A stretch of 14,276 nucleotides of DNA from CAYQAJ01 sp964415245 (lineage in GTDB: Bacteria; Planctomycetota; Planctomycetia; Pirellulales; Pirellulaceae), in assembly GCA_964415245.1 (NCBI GenBank), contig CAYQAJ010000124.1:1-14276 (forward strand), written 5' to 3'. Positions 8,401 through 14,276 of this stretch are shown here, piece by piece (the first letter of the stretch is position 1; every line of letters starts with the position of its first letter). The notes beneath the pieces are model-generated. The model was not told the DNA's origin. It searched no databases and worked only from the letters and a program-made list of their open reading frames with translations. Both the position numbers and the translations under genes were made by a program.

Positions 8401-11161
8401 GCGATTGAAGGGGCTCGCTGTCGATCTGGTAATCTGGAACGAAGACGACTCGGTCTATCGGCAGACGTTGCAAGAAGCCATCGTCGATCTCGTCGGCGCC
8501 AGTCCCGAAGCGTTGCTCGGCGACCAGCCCGGCGGCATTTTCGTCCGCCGCGGCGAGCAGATGTCGGAAGAAGATCGCGAGCTGCTGCAGACCGTGGCCC
8601 GCATCGTGTTATGGGATGACGGCGGAACGCTGGCGGAACAAGCCGAGCGCCGCGGGCGGGCCGAAGTATCGATCCCGCATCTGCAGCCACCGCGCCGCCC
8701 GCCCCAACCGCCGATCCCCTACGAGCCCCCGCAACGCGATCTGGCATTCTTCAATGGTCTGGGCGGTTTCAGCCACGACGGCCGCGAGTACGTGACCATC
8801 CTGGCCGCTGGCCAGACGACGCCTGCGCCGTGGGTGAATGTGATCGCCAACTCGCAATTCGGCACCGTCGTTTCGGAAGCGGGCAGCGCCTATACCTGGG
8901 CGGAGAACAGCCATGAATTCCGGCTCACCCCTTGGCACAACGATCCGGTCTCCGACATCAGCGGCGAAGTCATCTATCTGCGGGACGAAGAGACGGGGAA
9001 GTTCTGGTCCCTCTCGCCGCTGCCGGCACGCGGAAAAAACACCTACATTGTGCGCCACGGATTCGGCTATAGCATTTTCGATTATACCGAAGAAGGCCTG
9101 ACGACGGAGCTGTGCGTCTATGTGGCGACCGACGCGCCGGTAAAGTTCTACAAACTCAAAATCGCCAACCACTCGGGGCGTCGGCGACAGTTGTCACTCA
9201 CCGGCTATTGGGAACTGGTCCTCGGCGATTCGCGGAGCAAGTCGCTGATGCACGTGGTCACCGAAACCGATCCGGCGAGCGGCGCGATTCTCGCGCGCAA
9301 CGTGTTTAGCCCGGAGTTCGGAGACCGCGTGGCGTTCGTCAATTGCAGTGAAGCGAACCGCACACTCACCGGCGACCGCACCGAGTTTCTGGGCCGCAAT
9401 GGCAAGCTGGCCAATCCCTCGGCCATGCGGCGCGTGCGGCTGTCGGGCCGCGTCGGCGCGGGATTCGATCCGTGCGCCGCCTTGCAAGCGCCGCTGACGC
9501 TGGAAGACGGACAAGAGCGGTCCATCACCTTCACGATCGGTGCCACGCGCGGAGCCTCGGAGGCCAAGACCCTGGCGCAACGGTTCCGCAGCGTCGACAG
9601 CGCTCATCGCGCGATCGAGGGCGTGTGGCACTACTGGAGCCGGACGCTGGGCGTGGTTTATTTGGAAACGCCCGACGCATCGGTCAACTTTCTGGCGAAC
9701 GGCTGGCTCGTTTATCAGACACTGGCCTGTCGCCTGTGGGCCCGTTCGGGATTCTATCAATCGGGAGGCGCGTTCGGCTTCCGCGACCAACTGCAGGACG
9801 CGATGGCCCTCGTGCATGCCCAACCGCAGTTGTTCCGAGAGCACCTGCTGCGCTCCGCTGCGCACCAATTTCGCGAAGGGGACGTGCAGCACTGGTGGCA
9901 TCCGCCGGTGGGGCGCGGCGTGCGGACGCGTTGCTCGGACGATTACCTGTGGCTGCCCTTGGCTATTTGCCGCTATGTCGTCATGACGGGAGATACCGGC
10001 GTGCTGGACGAGCGCGTTCCCTTTTTGACTTCGCGTCCGTTGCACGACGACGAGAAATCCAACTACGACCTGCCGCAGGTGGCAGACGACGTCGGCACGC
10101 TCTACGAGCACGGTATCCGTGCGCTCGATCATGGGTTGCGCTTTGGCGAGCACGGCCTGCCGCTGATGGGCGGCGGCGATTGGAACGACGGCATGAACCT
10201 CGTCGGCCAGCACGGCCGAGGCGAGAGCGTATGGCTGGCATTCTTCCTATTTCACGTGCTTACGCAGTTCGCCGCGTTGGCGCGGCAGCGCGGCGACGTG
10301 GGGCACGCGGAGCGGTACACGATCGAAGCCAGCCGACTGCGTGGGAATATCGAGGAGCACGGCTGGGACGGCCAGTGGTATCGCCGGGCGTACTTCGACG
10401 ACGGCACGCCGTTGGGCTCGAGCGCGAATGAAGAATGCCAGATCGATGCGATCTCGCAAAGCTGGTCGATTCTCTCGGGTGCCGGCACGCCTGCGCGAGC
10501 CAAAGCGGCGCTGGAGAGCGTCGGTCGCCGCCTCGTCCGCCGGGATGCCCGCTTGATCCTGTTGCTCGATCCGCCGTTCGACAAGTCAGACCTCAATCCA
10601 GGTTACATCAAAGGCTACCTGCCCGGCGTGCGAGAGAACGGAGGCCAGTACACGCACAGCGCCATTTGGACCGTGATGGCCACGGCCGCGATGGGGGACA
10701 ATGAGCGCGCATGGGAACTGTTTTCGCTGATCAATCCTGTTTCGCACGGCGCGACGCCGGCGGAGATCGCTTCCTACCACGTCGAGCCGTACGTGGTGGC
10801 CGCCGATGTCTACGGCGTCGATCCGCACACCGGCCGCGGCGGCTGGACGTGGTACACCGGATCGGCCGGTTGGATGTACCGCCTGATTGTGGAGTCGCTG
10901 CTAGGCTTGCACTTGGAGGTGGACAAGCTGCGGATCGCGCCTTGCCTCCCCGCAGAGTGGACCCAATTCCAGATTCACTATCGCTATCGCGAGACCTTTT
11001 ATCACATCACCATCCACAACGAAGGCGCGGGCGCGACGGTCCGCCGCCTGGCGCTGGATGGGGTCGCGTTGTCCGACGACTTCATTACGCTAATCGACGA
11101 TGGCCGGGACCACGAAATCGAGATTGTGATGCGGTTGAGCGAAATTGCGACGCGGCGGTAG
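2417..11161 (+). CDS. ndvB: cyclic beta-1,2-glucan synthase (GT84-GH94)
   Basis: This inner-membrane enzyme polymerises glucose from UDP-glucose into beta-1,2-glucan, closes the chain into a ring and trims its length by phosphorolysis; cyclic glucans act as periplasmic osmolytes and host-interaction factors in Rhizobium, Agrobacterium and Brucella. From ATG 2417 it has about 2,914 aa, the family's usual size. Order of modules: helical N-terminus (1-410); membrane segments near 412-433 and 440-471; GT84 domain with DTD at 629-631, SHDLIEG from 740 and HRWMRGDWQ from 775; four further membrane segments (822-861, 945-989); glycoamylase-like/cyclisation domain with FFNWYD (1093-1098), WSGSMFEYLMP (1412) and HHEGM (1554); a beta-sandwich from about 1621; QSGLWGYGISGD (1957); a second sandwich from 2109; GH94 barrel from about 2403 with the general-acid motif DWND (2588-2591) and ENGGQYTHSAIW (2740). 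No frameshift or missing motif was seen. The frame is open back to TTG 2297, and GTG 2387 or ATG 2426 are alternative starts; Shine-Dalgarno support is weak for all. No exporter gene is adjacent. Confidence 0.93.
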   Translation: MRLMFWRRPADRESLTRSVDEEPLRAELFSIEQLERHAKAVAASHQLATGWARDKLLPRLDENERVLIETYDLVTAAANQNRRIEPAAEWLLDNFYLVEEQIRAIRRLLPPSYSRELPRLASGPAASFPRAYGIALELIEHVDGRVDAASLNGFIASYQSVEPLKLGELWALPLMLRLALIENLRRVAVQIASARRDRDLAGDWAERMVNVVEQNPTDLILVLADMARANPSLTGAFLAELTRHLQGQNPNFAFANSWLEHRLADQGLTTEQLVRGEGQTQAADQVSIGNSINSLRFLNSNDWRRFVGEHSLVEQTLADDPWGIYREMDFATRDRYRHAVEGIARRSQLTEYDVARQAVQLAENHAREKPDERAAHVGYYLVDRGRPLLERLAAMRLSPTVALDKLRRQFPLTCYLSAIGLVTLAATLLFLRWSQQHEAGWLAVLLLSVPVLVCASHLGLGLANWLATQLLSPQSLPRMDFKHGIPTEHRTMVAVPTMLTSAAGIEHLLDGLEVRYLANSDPCLHFALLTDFVDAAAETLPGDEDLVRLAREGIERLNEKYANVRADIFYLFHRPRQWNAQEAVWMGCERKRGKLADLNATLRGANDRFAEVVGEIAILPGVRYVITLDTDTQLPRDAARLMVGTLAHPLNRPVFDPQRGQVVDGYTILQPRVGVSLPTAQRSRFVQLCSEDPGVDPYTRLVSDVYQDLFSEGSFIGKGIYDVDSFEQRCSDFPDNAILSHDLIEGAYCRSALLSDVTLYEEYPARYAADIARRHRWMRGDWQIAAWLLPWVRGRSGQRVRNPISGLSRWKIFDNLRRSLAPVAMLLVLLVSWIVSPAMAAASLLFLASVVLLPTLLAAVADLLRKPVDLPLGIHLRVTLQSLRRPLAQNALSFVFLPYEAYVSADAIARTLVRMGWTKRRLLEWKTASDSERGTNGNLRDTFRLMAVAPVLAASALFALALYGREVLPFAGPWIAAWMASPLVAWWLSQPIPRRALRLSESQHHFLGKLSRMTWRYFEEFVTAEGNWLPPDNIQQNPGLVVAPRTSPTNIGMALLADMAAYDFGYCSAAQLLARTQRTFDTLSRMERYRGHFFNWYDTRSLAPLHPCYVSMVDSGNLAASLLVLGSGCTELSEARVLPPRMFGGLRDTLRVLLDVARGAERPLVGADVLRKIERQIEMLDQPPTALGAASALLSRLTEVAAELTVAAGSDAELAWWASAYQRSCNDHHTDLLHLAAWLSLPAPPAGIWHLGSGETSERLSMLRETLTRLDTAATLRDVAQVQSTALPLIEATLRQSPAETKKWLVQLSAALAMATEHASARIQLLEEVATQCRDLADMDFGLLYDSPSELFALGYNVSERRLDASFYDLLASEARLASFIVIAQGHVGQEHWFALGRLLTSAGNVPALLSWSGSMFEYLMPLLVMPNYENTLLDRTYHAAVRRQIEYGRRRGVPWGISESGCNSIDQHKDYQYRAFGVPGMGLKRGLAEDLVIAPYASALALMVEPEAACRNLEHLAADGQQGAYGFYEAVDYTPSRLPPGADSVTVRQFMAHHEGMSLLSLAHVLLDKPMQRRFLADPMLRAAVLLLQERVPKATAPVFPHASEARATHFASAEETGSMRVFTDPSSATVEAHLLSNGRYHVAVTSAGGGYSRWRDLAVTRWREDATRDSYGSFCYVRDLDSGAVWSNSWQPTTKPTKAYEAIFTQSRAEFRRKDDQIETYTQISVSPEDDIELRRVTLTNRSETPRTIEVTSYAEVVLATQAQDEAHPAFSNLFVQTELVRGRQAIYCTRRPRSAQERPPWMAHMMTVRGIAIGEPSYETDRMRFIGRHRTLASPAALDGKTPLSNSAGSVLDPVVSIRQTVLLQPNEAVRIDIVTGAAESRAGVEVLTEKYHDPSLADRVFDLAWTHGHILLQQLSASEADAQVYGRLAGSIVYASAHRRAKASILRRNRQGQSGLWGYGISGDLPIVLLRIRDRERIALVRQAVQAHAYWRLKGLAVDLVIWNEDDSVYRQTLQEAIVDLVGASPEALLGDQPGGIFVRRGEQMSEEDRELLQTVARIVLWDDGGTLAEQAERRGRAEVSIPHLQPPRRPPQPPIPYEPPQRDLAFFNGLGGFSHDGREYVTILAAGQTTPAPWVNVIANSQFGTVVSEAGSAYTWAENSHEFRLTPWHNDPVSDISGEVIYLRDEETGKFWSLSPLPARGKNTYIVRHGFGYSIFDYTEEGLTTELCVYVATDAPVKFYKLKIANHSGRRRQLSLTGYWELVLGDSRSKSLMHVVTETDPASGAILARNVFSPEFGDRVAFVNCSEANRTLTGDRTEFLGRNGKLANPSAMRRVRLSGRVGAGFDPCAALQAPLTLEDGQERSITFTIGATRGASEAKTLAQRFRSVDSAHRAIEGVWHYWSRTLGVVYLETPDASVNFLANGWLVYQTLACRLWARSGFYQSGGAFGFRDQLQDAMALVHAQPQLFREHLLRSAAHQFREGDVQHWWHPPVGRGVRTRCSDDYLWLPLAICRYVVMTGDTGVLDERVPFLTSRPLHDDEKSNYDLPQVADDVGTLYEHGIRALDHGLRFGEHGLPLMGGGDWNDGMNLVGQHGRGESVWLAFFLFHVLTQFAALARQRGDVGHAERYTIEASRLRGNIEEHGWDGQWYRRAYFDDGTPLGSSANEECQIDAISQSWSILSGAGTPARAKAALESVGRRLVRRDARLILLLDPPFDKSDLNPGYIKGYLPGVRENGGQYTHSAIWTVMATAAMGDNERAWELFSLINPVSHGATPAEIASYHVEPYVVAADVYGVDPHTGRGGWTWYTGSAGWMYRLIVESLLGLHLEVDKLRIAPCLPAEWTQFQIHYRYRETFYHITIHNEGAGATVRRLALDGVALSDDFITLIDDGRDHEIEIVMRLSEIATRR

Positions 11162-11175
11162 CGGTGCCGCGAGAA

Positions 11176-11191
11176 TTCCCCCGGGGGGGAA
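11176..11191. repeat. C/G-tract palindrome after the glucan synthase gene
   Basis: TT-CCCCC is followed directly by seven G and AA, forming a near-perfect palindrome 15 bp after the stop codon. The loop is too small for an ordinary hairpin and no T-run follows on either strand, so it is not a standard terminator. The seven-G run is also a place where sequencing errors would be easy. Confidence 0.35.
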
Positions 11192-11500
11192 AACGAAGGA
11201 TTCAGCGGACTGTTTGCCTCTCGAATCGCGCCGAAACGTTCGCTTAAGCCTCGTTCCGCGGCGAGAAGGTGGTGCCCAAGGTTGAGCGGTTGGCCCGCCG
11301 GTGCAATTGGCGCGCACTGCGCGCTCGGCGCCTGCGACAACGCAGTGCCGCCCTAGGCCACCTAGCGGTAATAGCTCCTCAAAAGGTCGCCCAGCCGCGC
11401 GCGACACGCCGATTGGCGGAACACCCACCACCGCTCGCGCCCGACATTTCGAGAAGAGCGTTCGACATGGGGAAGCCGGCACGCTCGCAGACGTTTCCTA

Positions 11501-11680
11501 GACGGGCGAGCGGAAACGCTCACCAGCCACCACCACCGGCAATCATTTCTGAGCCACACCCTGGCCAGCGGACGCACGTTGGCCGAAGTCCGCGACGCGG
11601 CGGCTGGCCACTCGAACATCGCGATCACCAGCGACTATCTGCACGTGGCTGTCGACGACGATGCGATGGGGGGGGCCGAT
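11501..11680 (+). pseudogene. remnant of a tyrosine recombinase (integrase) C-terminus
   Basis: Read in the frame of position 11579, this stretch encodes the end of a phage-type tyrosine recombinase of the XerC/D superfamily. Visible are an HxxR-like segment (HHHRQSF, codons 11528-11548; normally HxLRHSF), then 'LSHTLASGRTLAEVRDAA', the GHSN box (11606-11617) and 'ITSDYLHVAV' with the nucleophilic tyrosine codon at 11636-11638. These are the last three catalytic boxes of the family in correct order and spacing. The N-terminal core-binding domain and the first catalytic arginine box are missing: upstream sequence in all three frames does not resemble an integrase and there is no plausible start. 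After the tyrosine box the frame continues into unrelated arginine-rich sequence. It is therefore a relic of a mobile element or integron-like insertion rather than a working enzyme. Confidence 0.7.
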
Positions 11681-12110
11681 ACAATTGAGGCCCGCGGCGG
11701 GCGAAAAAGCTTACTTCCGCAAGCGCTGCTCGAGCCGAGAACTACTCGACCTCGCGAACTCGTGCCGTTTCAACGTCGTCCGTTATTCGGCTGCCCAAAG
11801 ATGGTTAGGAAGAAGGATCGACACAGGGAGGCCCGCCGGCGTCGGCAGAACCTCCGCGTCGCGACAGTGACACAGGAGGGGTGCGGGCGAAGAAACATCA
11901 AGCGCTGTTTTCGCCCCGGAAGCCGGAATTCCAGAGATTCTTCGGGCGGTTTAGGGCAGCCGAAAACAAGGGGCATCGGAATGCGGGTTCAGCGTGGGCA
12001 GCGCCGTCGGTTAAGTGGCCACCGTGAAGCACGCGAACTTTTCTGAGTCGTTGTAGTCTCGGCAATAGCGAAAAGCGCTCGCGCGCGAACGGCTCGTACG
12101 AGGGTTTGGC

Positions 12111-12147
12111 ACGGGGAGGAGGCCCCCCGTTATCAGGAGCATAACGG
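12111..12147. other. two overlapping, mutually exclusive hairpins
   Basis: Stem one pairs ACGGGG (12111-12116) with CCCCGT (12125-12130) around an 8-nt loop. Stem two pairs CCGTTAT (12127-12133) with ATAACGG (12141-12147) around the 7-nt loop CAGGAGC. The stems share 12127-12130 and cannot form together. The second loop contains AGGAG, 10 nt before an ATG at 12150. No T-run follows. The promoter seen for the downstream gene begins after these hairpins, so they would not be in that transcript's leader. Confidence 0.35.
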
Positions 12148-12290
12148 CGATGAGCGTTGCCGTCGTCGGCGACTGCGAGAACTGGCGGGTCCTCGTCCTT
12201 AAACCGTTGTGCATGGGCTTGCTCCGAAAGTCGGGCGGCACGACAAGACGCGGCCACGGAATCGTCCTCCACGCCACGTCGCCTTGTCCT

Positions 12291-12319
12291 TTGGCTGGCG
12301 GGGCAGCATCTGGTAGAAT
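12291..12319 (+). promoter_or_regulatory. sigma70 promoter of the propeller/SUMF1 operon
   Basis: TTGGCT (12291-12296, 4/6 to consensus) is separated by exactly 17 bp from TAGAAT (12314-12319, 5/6). The -10 is extended by TGG immediately before it (12311-12313). The predicted transcript starts near 12326, about 70 nt before the ATG at 12398. This is the most convincing promoter in the window. Confidence 0.6.
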
Positions 12320-12397
12320 TCAACCGATGCGCTGCTGATCCAAAGCCCGACGGGCGGTGACGGCCGTGCGAATTCGTCGAGGGTAGGGAGTTTTTGA

Positions 12398-13462
12398 ATG
12401 AGAATGAGCATGTGCATGAAATCCACAATCACCGGGATGGCGGTACTGGTCATGGTCGGACTTTCGGCCGCGCTGGCTCGAACGGCCGAATCCGCCGCGC
12501 CACAAGCCGACGAGCTATCGACGGAACTGCAATCGTGCCCAGACAAAATTCTGTTCGAGTCCTACGCCGACGACAATTGGGACATCTTCGTGATGAACGC
12601 CGACGGCTCCGGGCGGCGGAATCTCACCCATACTCCCGACGTTCATGAGATGTATCCGCAGGCGTCTTTCGACGGCAAGCGGATCTGCTTTCTGGCGGAC
12701 ACCGAGCAAAACGGCGATACGATTCGCAGCGTGTACTACATGAACGCCGACGGCAGCGACCGCACGCACGTGGCCGACAAGGTCCGCGAGCCGTGCTGGA
12801 GCGCGGACGGTTCAAAGATCGCCTTCTGCAAGCAGGAGTTTTCCAAGTTCAACGTTGCCGACTACGTCAGCAAGGGGCTGTTCCTCTACGACCTCAAAAC
12901 CGGCGAAACCACGCAGCATCCCAACGAGAAAATCCACCACCTGTACAACATCAACTGGTCGCCCGACGGCAAGTGGTTCGTGTCGACGGTCCACGGCGGT
13001 ATGGGGTTCGGGCACGCGATCCTGGCCATCGCGGCCGACGGCGACCGCGTGGTCGATTTGAAAATCGGCGGTTGCCGTCCCTGCCTGAGCAACGACGGGA
13101 TGCACATCACCTGGAGCAGCGACGATCACACCATCTGCGCCGCCGACATCGACCTGATGTCCGCCGAGCCGGCCGTCACCAACGTGCGGGTCGTCGATCA
13201 TCATGACGAATCGCACCTCTATCACCCCGACTTTTCGCCCGACGGCCAGTTCATTACCTACAGCGTCGGACCCGGCGGCCGGGTGCTCGCCAATGGACCC
13301 GGTACTCACACGCAAGTCGCGGAGATGATCGGCGTGCGGGGCAAGTGGGACTTATATGTGAAGCGGGCCAGCGGCGAGGGGCCGGCGGTTCGGCTGACCC
13401 AAGACGAAGCGCTCTCGAACAAGGAGTCGGAGTGGATTCGCGGCGCGGTGGGAGGCCAGTGA
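12398..13462 (+). CDS. exported PD40/TolB-like beta-propeller protein
   Basis: The 354-aa product is predicted to be exported and to fold as a WD40-like (PD40) beta-propeller, a scaffold used for protein or glycan binding; some relatives are lyases or peptidase-associated propellers, and nothing here specifies an enzyme. Residues 1-27 form a signal peptide (basic start, hydrophobic 12-24, A-L-A before the likely cleavage after residue 27). Blade repeats of the type 'DIFVMNADGSG...S.DGK.I.F' begin near residues 62, 111, 161 and 208, with WSPDGKW at 187 and FSPDGQF at 279, and a last strand set 'KWDLYVKRASGEG' close to the end: five or six blades. The mature part has seven cysteines, consistent with disulfides. 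ATG 12398 is chosen because AGGGAG (12385-12390) lies 7 nt upstream; in-frame ATGs at 12404, 12410 and 12416 are possible. Its stop overlaps the start of the SUMF1 lipoprotein gene by one base (TGATG), indicating translational coupling. It is not TolB itself: the N-terminal TolB domain and Tol-Pal neighbours are absent. Confidence 0.82.
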   Translation: MRMSMCMKSTITGMAVLVMVGLSAALARTAESAAPQADELSTELQSCPDKILFESYADDNWDIFVMNADGSGRRNLTHTPDVHEMYPQASFDGKRICFLADTEQNGDTIRSVYYMNADGSDRTHVADKVREPCWSADGSKIAFCKQEFSKFNVADYVSKGLFLYDLKTGETTQHPNEKIHHLYNINWSPDGKWFVSTVHGGMGFGHAILAIAADGDRVVDLKIGGCRPCLSNDGMHITWSSDDHTICAADIDLMSAEPAVTNVRVVDHHDESHLYHPDFSPDGQFITYSVGPGGRVLANGPGTHTQVAEMIGVRGKWDLYVKRASGEGPAVRLTQDEALSNKESEWIRGAVGGQ

Positions 13463-14276
13463 TGTCGCACCGCTCACTCGGCTGTCTGGCGGTGTTGCTG
13501 GCGGCGCCGCTGCTTTCCTCCTGCGCCAATTCCGACACTGCCGGCGGCGGGGCCGTCGAGCCGATTTCGATCACGACCGGTTCGGGCGTGGAGATGGCGA
13601 TCCTTCCCGGCGGCGAGTTTCAGATGGGGAGCTCCGGCGGCAATGCCGACGAAGGTCCGCGGCACCCGGTCATGCTGGCGCCGTTTGCGATCGACGCCTG
13701 CGAGGTAACGCAAGAGCAATTCGCCGCGCTGGAGTTGCCCGATCCTTCGCACTTCAAAGGCGAGCGGCGCCCCGTGGAGCAGGTCCGCTGGTCGGATGCG
13801 GCGTTGTTCTGCAACGAGCGCTCACGCCGCGAGGGACTCGAGCCGTGCTACGACGAGGCGACGTTCGCGTGTAACTTCGAGGCCAGCGGCTATCGCCTGC
13901 CCACCGAGGCCGAATGGGAATACGCCGCGCGGGCCGGCGCCGACACCGACTACGACTTCGGCAGCTCGCCGCAGACTCTCAAGAACTACGCCTGCTATGC
14001 GGGCAACTCGAAGCGGAAGACCGATCCCGTTGGGCAGAAGAAGCCGAACCGCTGGGGACTGTACGACATGTACGGCAACGTTTCGGAATGGTGCCACGAC
14101 GTTTACAGCGAAACGTATTACCAGCAGAGTTCCGTCGAGAATCCGCGTGGGCCCGCCGACGGCAAGAAGCGGGTGCTCCGCGGCGGCTCGTGGAAGTCGA
14201 GCGGCGAGGCCTGCCGCGCTTCGATTCGCAACGCCGACGTGCCGGGCATTACCGACGCCTGCTTCGCCCGCGACAC
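13462..14276 (+). CDS. SUMF1/FGE-fold lipoprotein (3' end beyond window)
   Basis: The 271 visible residues form a predicted lipoprotein with a formylglycine-generating-enzyme-like (SUMF1, C-type-lectin fold) domain; the gene is cut by the window end. Residues 1-20 are a lipoprotein signal ending in lipobox L-S-S-C with lipid-bearing Cys21, followed by Ala-Asn, so outer-membrane or surface location is likely. The SUMF1 domain starts at about 44 ('MAILPGGEFQMGSS') and shows 'RLPTEAEWEYAARAG' (145-159), 'YDMYGNVSEW' (201-210) and 'RVLRGGSW' (237-244). After GGSW, true FGEs carry two copper-binding cysteines in a C-x4-C pattern; here that segment reads 'KSSGEACRASIR', with only Cys251, which aligns outside the pair. 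Genuine formylglycine synthase activity is therefore unlikely, and a binding or structural role, as in many SUMF1 paralogues, is more plausible. The ATG overlaps the propeller gene's stop by one base, so both belong to one operon driven by the promoter at 12291-12319. Confidence 0.88.
   Translation, partial: MSHRSLGCLAVLLAAPLLSSCANSDTAGGGAVEPISITTGSGVEMAILPGGEFQMGSSGGNADEGPRHPVMLAPFAIDACEVTQEQFAALELPDPSHFKGERRPVEQVRWSDAALFCNERSRREGLEPCYDEATFACNFEASGYRLPTEAEWEYAARAGADTDYDFGSSPQTLKNYACYAGNSKRKTDPVGQKKPNRWGLYDMYGNVSEWCHDVYSETYYQQSSVENPRGPADGKKRVLRGGSWKSSGEACRASIRNADVPGITDACFARD

Larger units (their letters stand above)
11162..12397. other. gene-poor stretch with recombinase relic and hairpins
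   Basis: About 1.2 kb without an intact gene. It holds, in order, a C/G palindrome just after the glucan synthase stop, a decayed tyrosine-recombinase C-terminus near 11501-11680, two overlapping hairpins at 12111-12147, and the promoter of the next gene at 12291-12319. Open frames here are short, arginine- and proline-rich and resemble no family I know. A 62-codon frame at 12150-12338 (+) is preceded by AGGAG at 12135-12139 but its product shows no recognisable feature, so I do not call it as a gene. No clear intrinsic terminator for the glucan synthase gene was found. Confidence 0.5.

Noticed and set aside
9194..10213. 339-aa minus-strand open frame opposite the GH94 domain
   Set aside because: Long antisense frames are common in GC-rich genes; the plus strand here encodes conserved GH94 sequence.
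13462..14276. True formylglycine-generating enzyme for sulfatase activation
   Set aside because: The C-x4-C copper-binding pair expected after GGSW is absent, the protein is a lipoprotein, and no sulfatase gene is in the window.
1..14276. CRISPR arrays, complete insertion sequences, rRNA genes
   Set aside because: No regularly spaced repeats, transposase genes with terminal inverted repeats, or rRNA-like sequence were seen on reading both strands.

Overview
The window is high-GC bacterial DNA with five protein-coding genes separated by two long, gene-poor and apparently decayed stretches. Gene style suggests a member of the Planctomycetes: a secreted PD40 beta-propeller protein overlapping a SUMF1-domain lipoprotein, an SprT-like protease with an unusual third-ligand region, generally weak ribosome binding sites and high GC at third codon positions. 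This assignment is an inference. The largest gene belongs to a family best known from Alpha- and Gammaproteobacteria, so the gene content does not settle the phylum.

Layout. Positions 83-916 (+) encode an SprT-like zinc metallopeptidase. Facing it, 1108-1566 (-) encodes a Bcp/PrxQ-type peroxiredoxin with its own sigma70-like promoter just upstream. About 700 bases follow without a convincing gene. From 2417 (or a little upstream) to 11161 (+) runs one giant gene for a cyclic beta-1,2-glucan synthase (NdvB/ChvB/Cgs type, about 2,914 aa), occupying more than 60% of the window. All modules of the family are present in order: N-terminal helical region, membrane-embedded GT84 glucosyltransferase with a DxD motif, glycoamylase-like/cyclisation domain, a first beta-sandwich and a complete GH94 phosphorylase domain with its DWND motif. 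After it, 11162-12397 is again gene-poor. It contains the catalytic C-terminus of a decayed tyrosine recombinase and some hairpins. A clear promoter (TTGGCT, 17 bp, extended -10 TGGTAGAAT) then drives a two-gene unit: an exported PD40 propeller protein (12398-13462) and, overlapping by one base, a SUMF1/FGE-fold lipoprotein (13462 to beyond the window end).

How the genes relate. The glucan synthase would make cyclic glucan at the inner membrane; no exporter (NdvA-type ABC protein) is visible here. The propeller/SUMF1 pair is translationally coupled and both products leave the cytoplasm, so they probably act together at the cell surface, but the task is unknown. SprT-like protein and peroxiredoxin are convergent and look functionally independent. 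I found no strong evidence for a wholly new system. The items most worth a second look are the secreted propeller plus SUMF1 pair, the SprT-like protein lacking the usual third zinc ligand, and the recombinase relic beside the giant glucan synthase gene.
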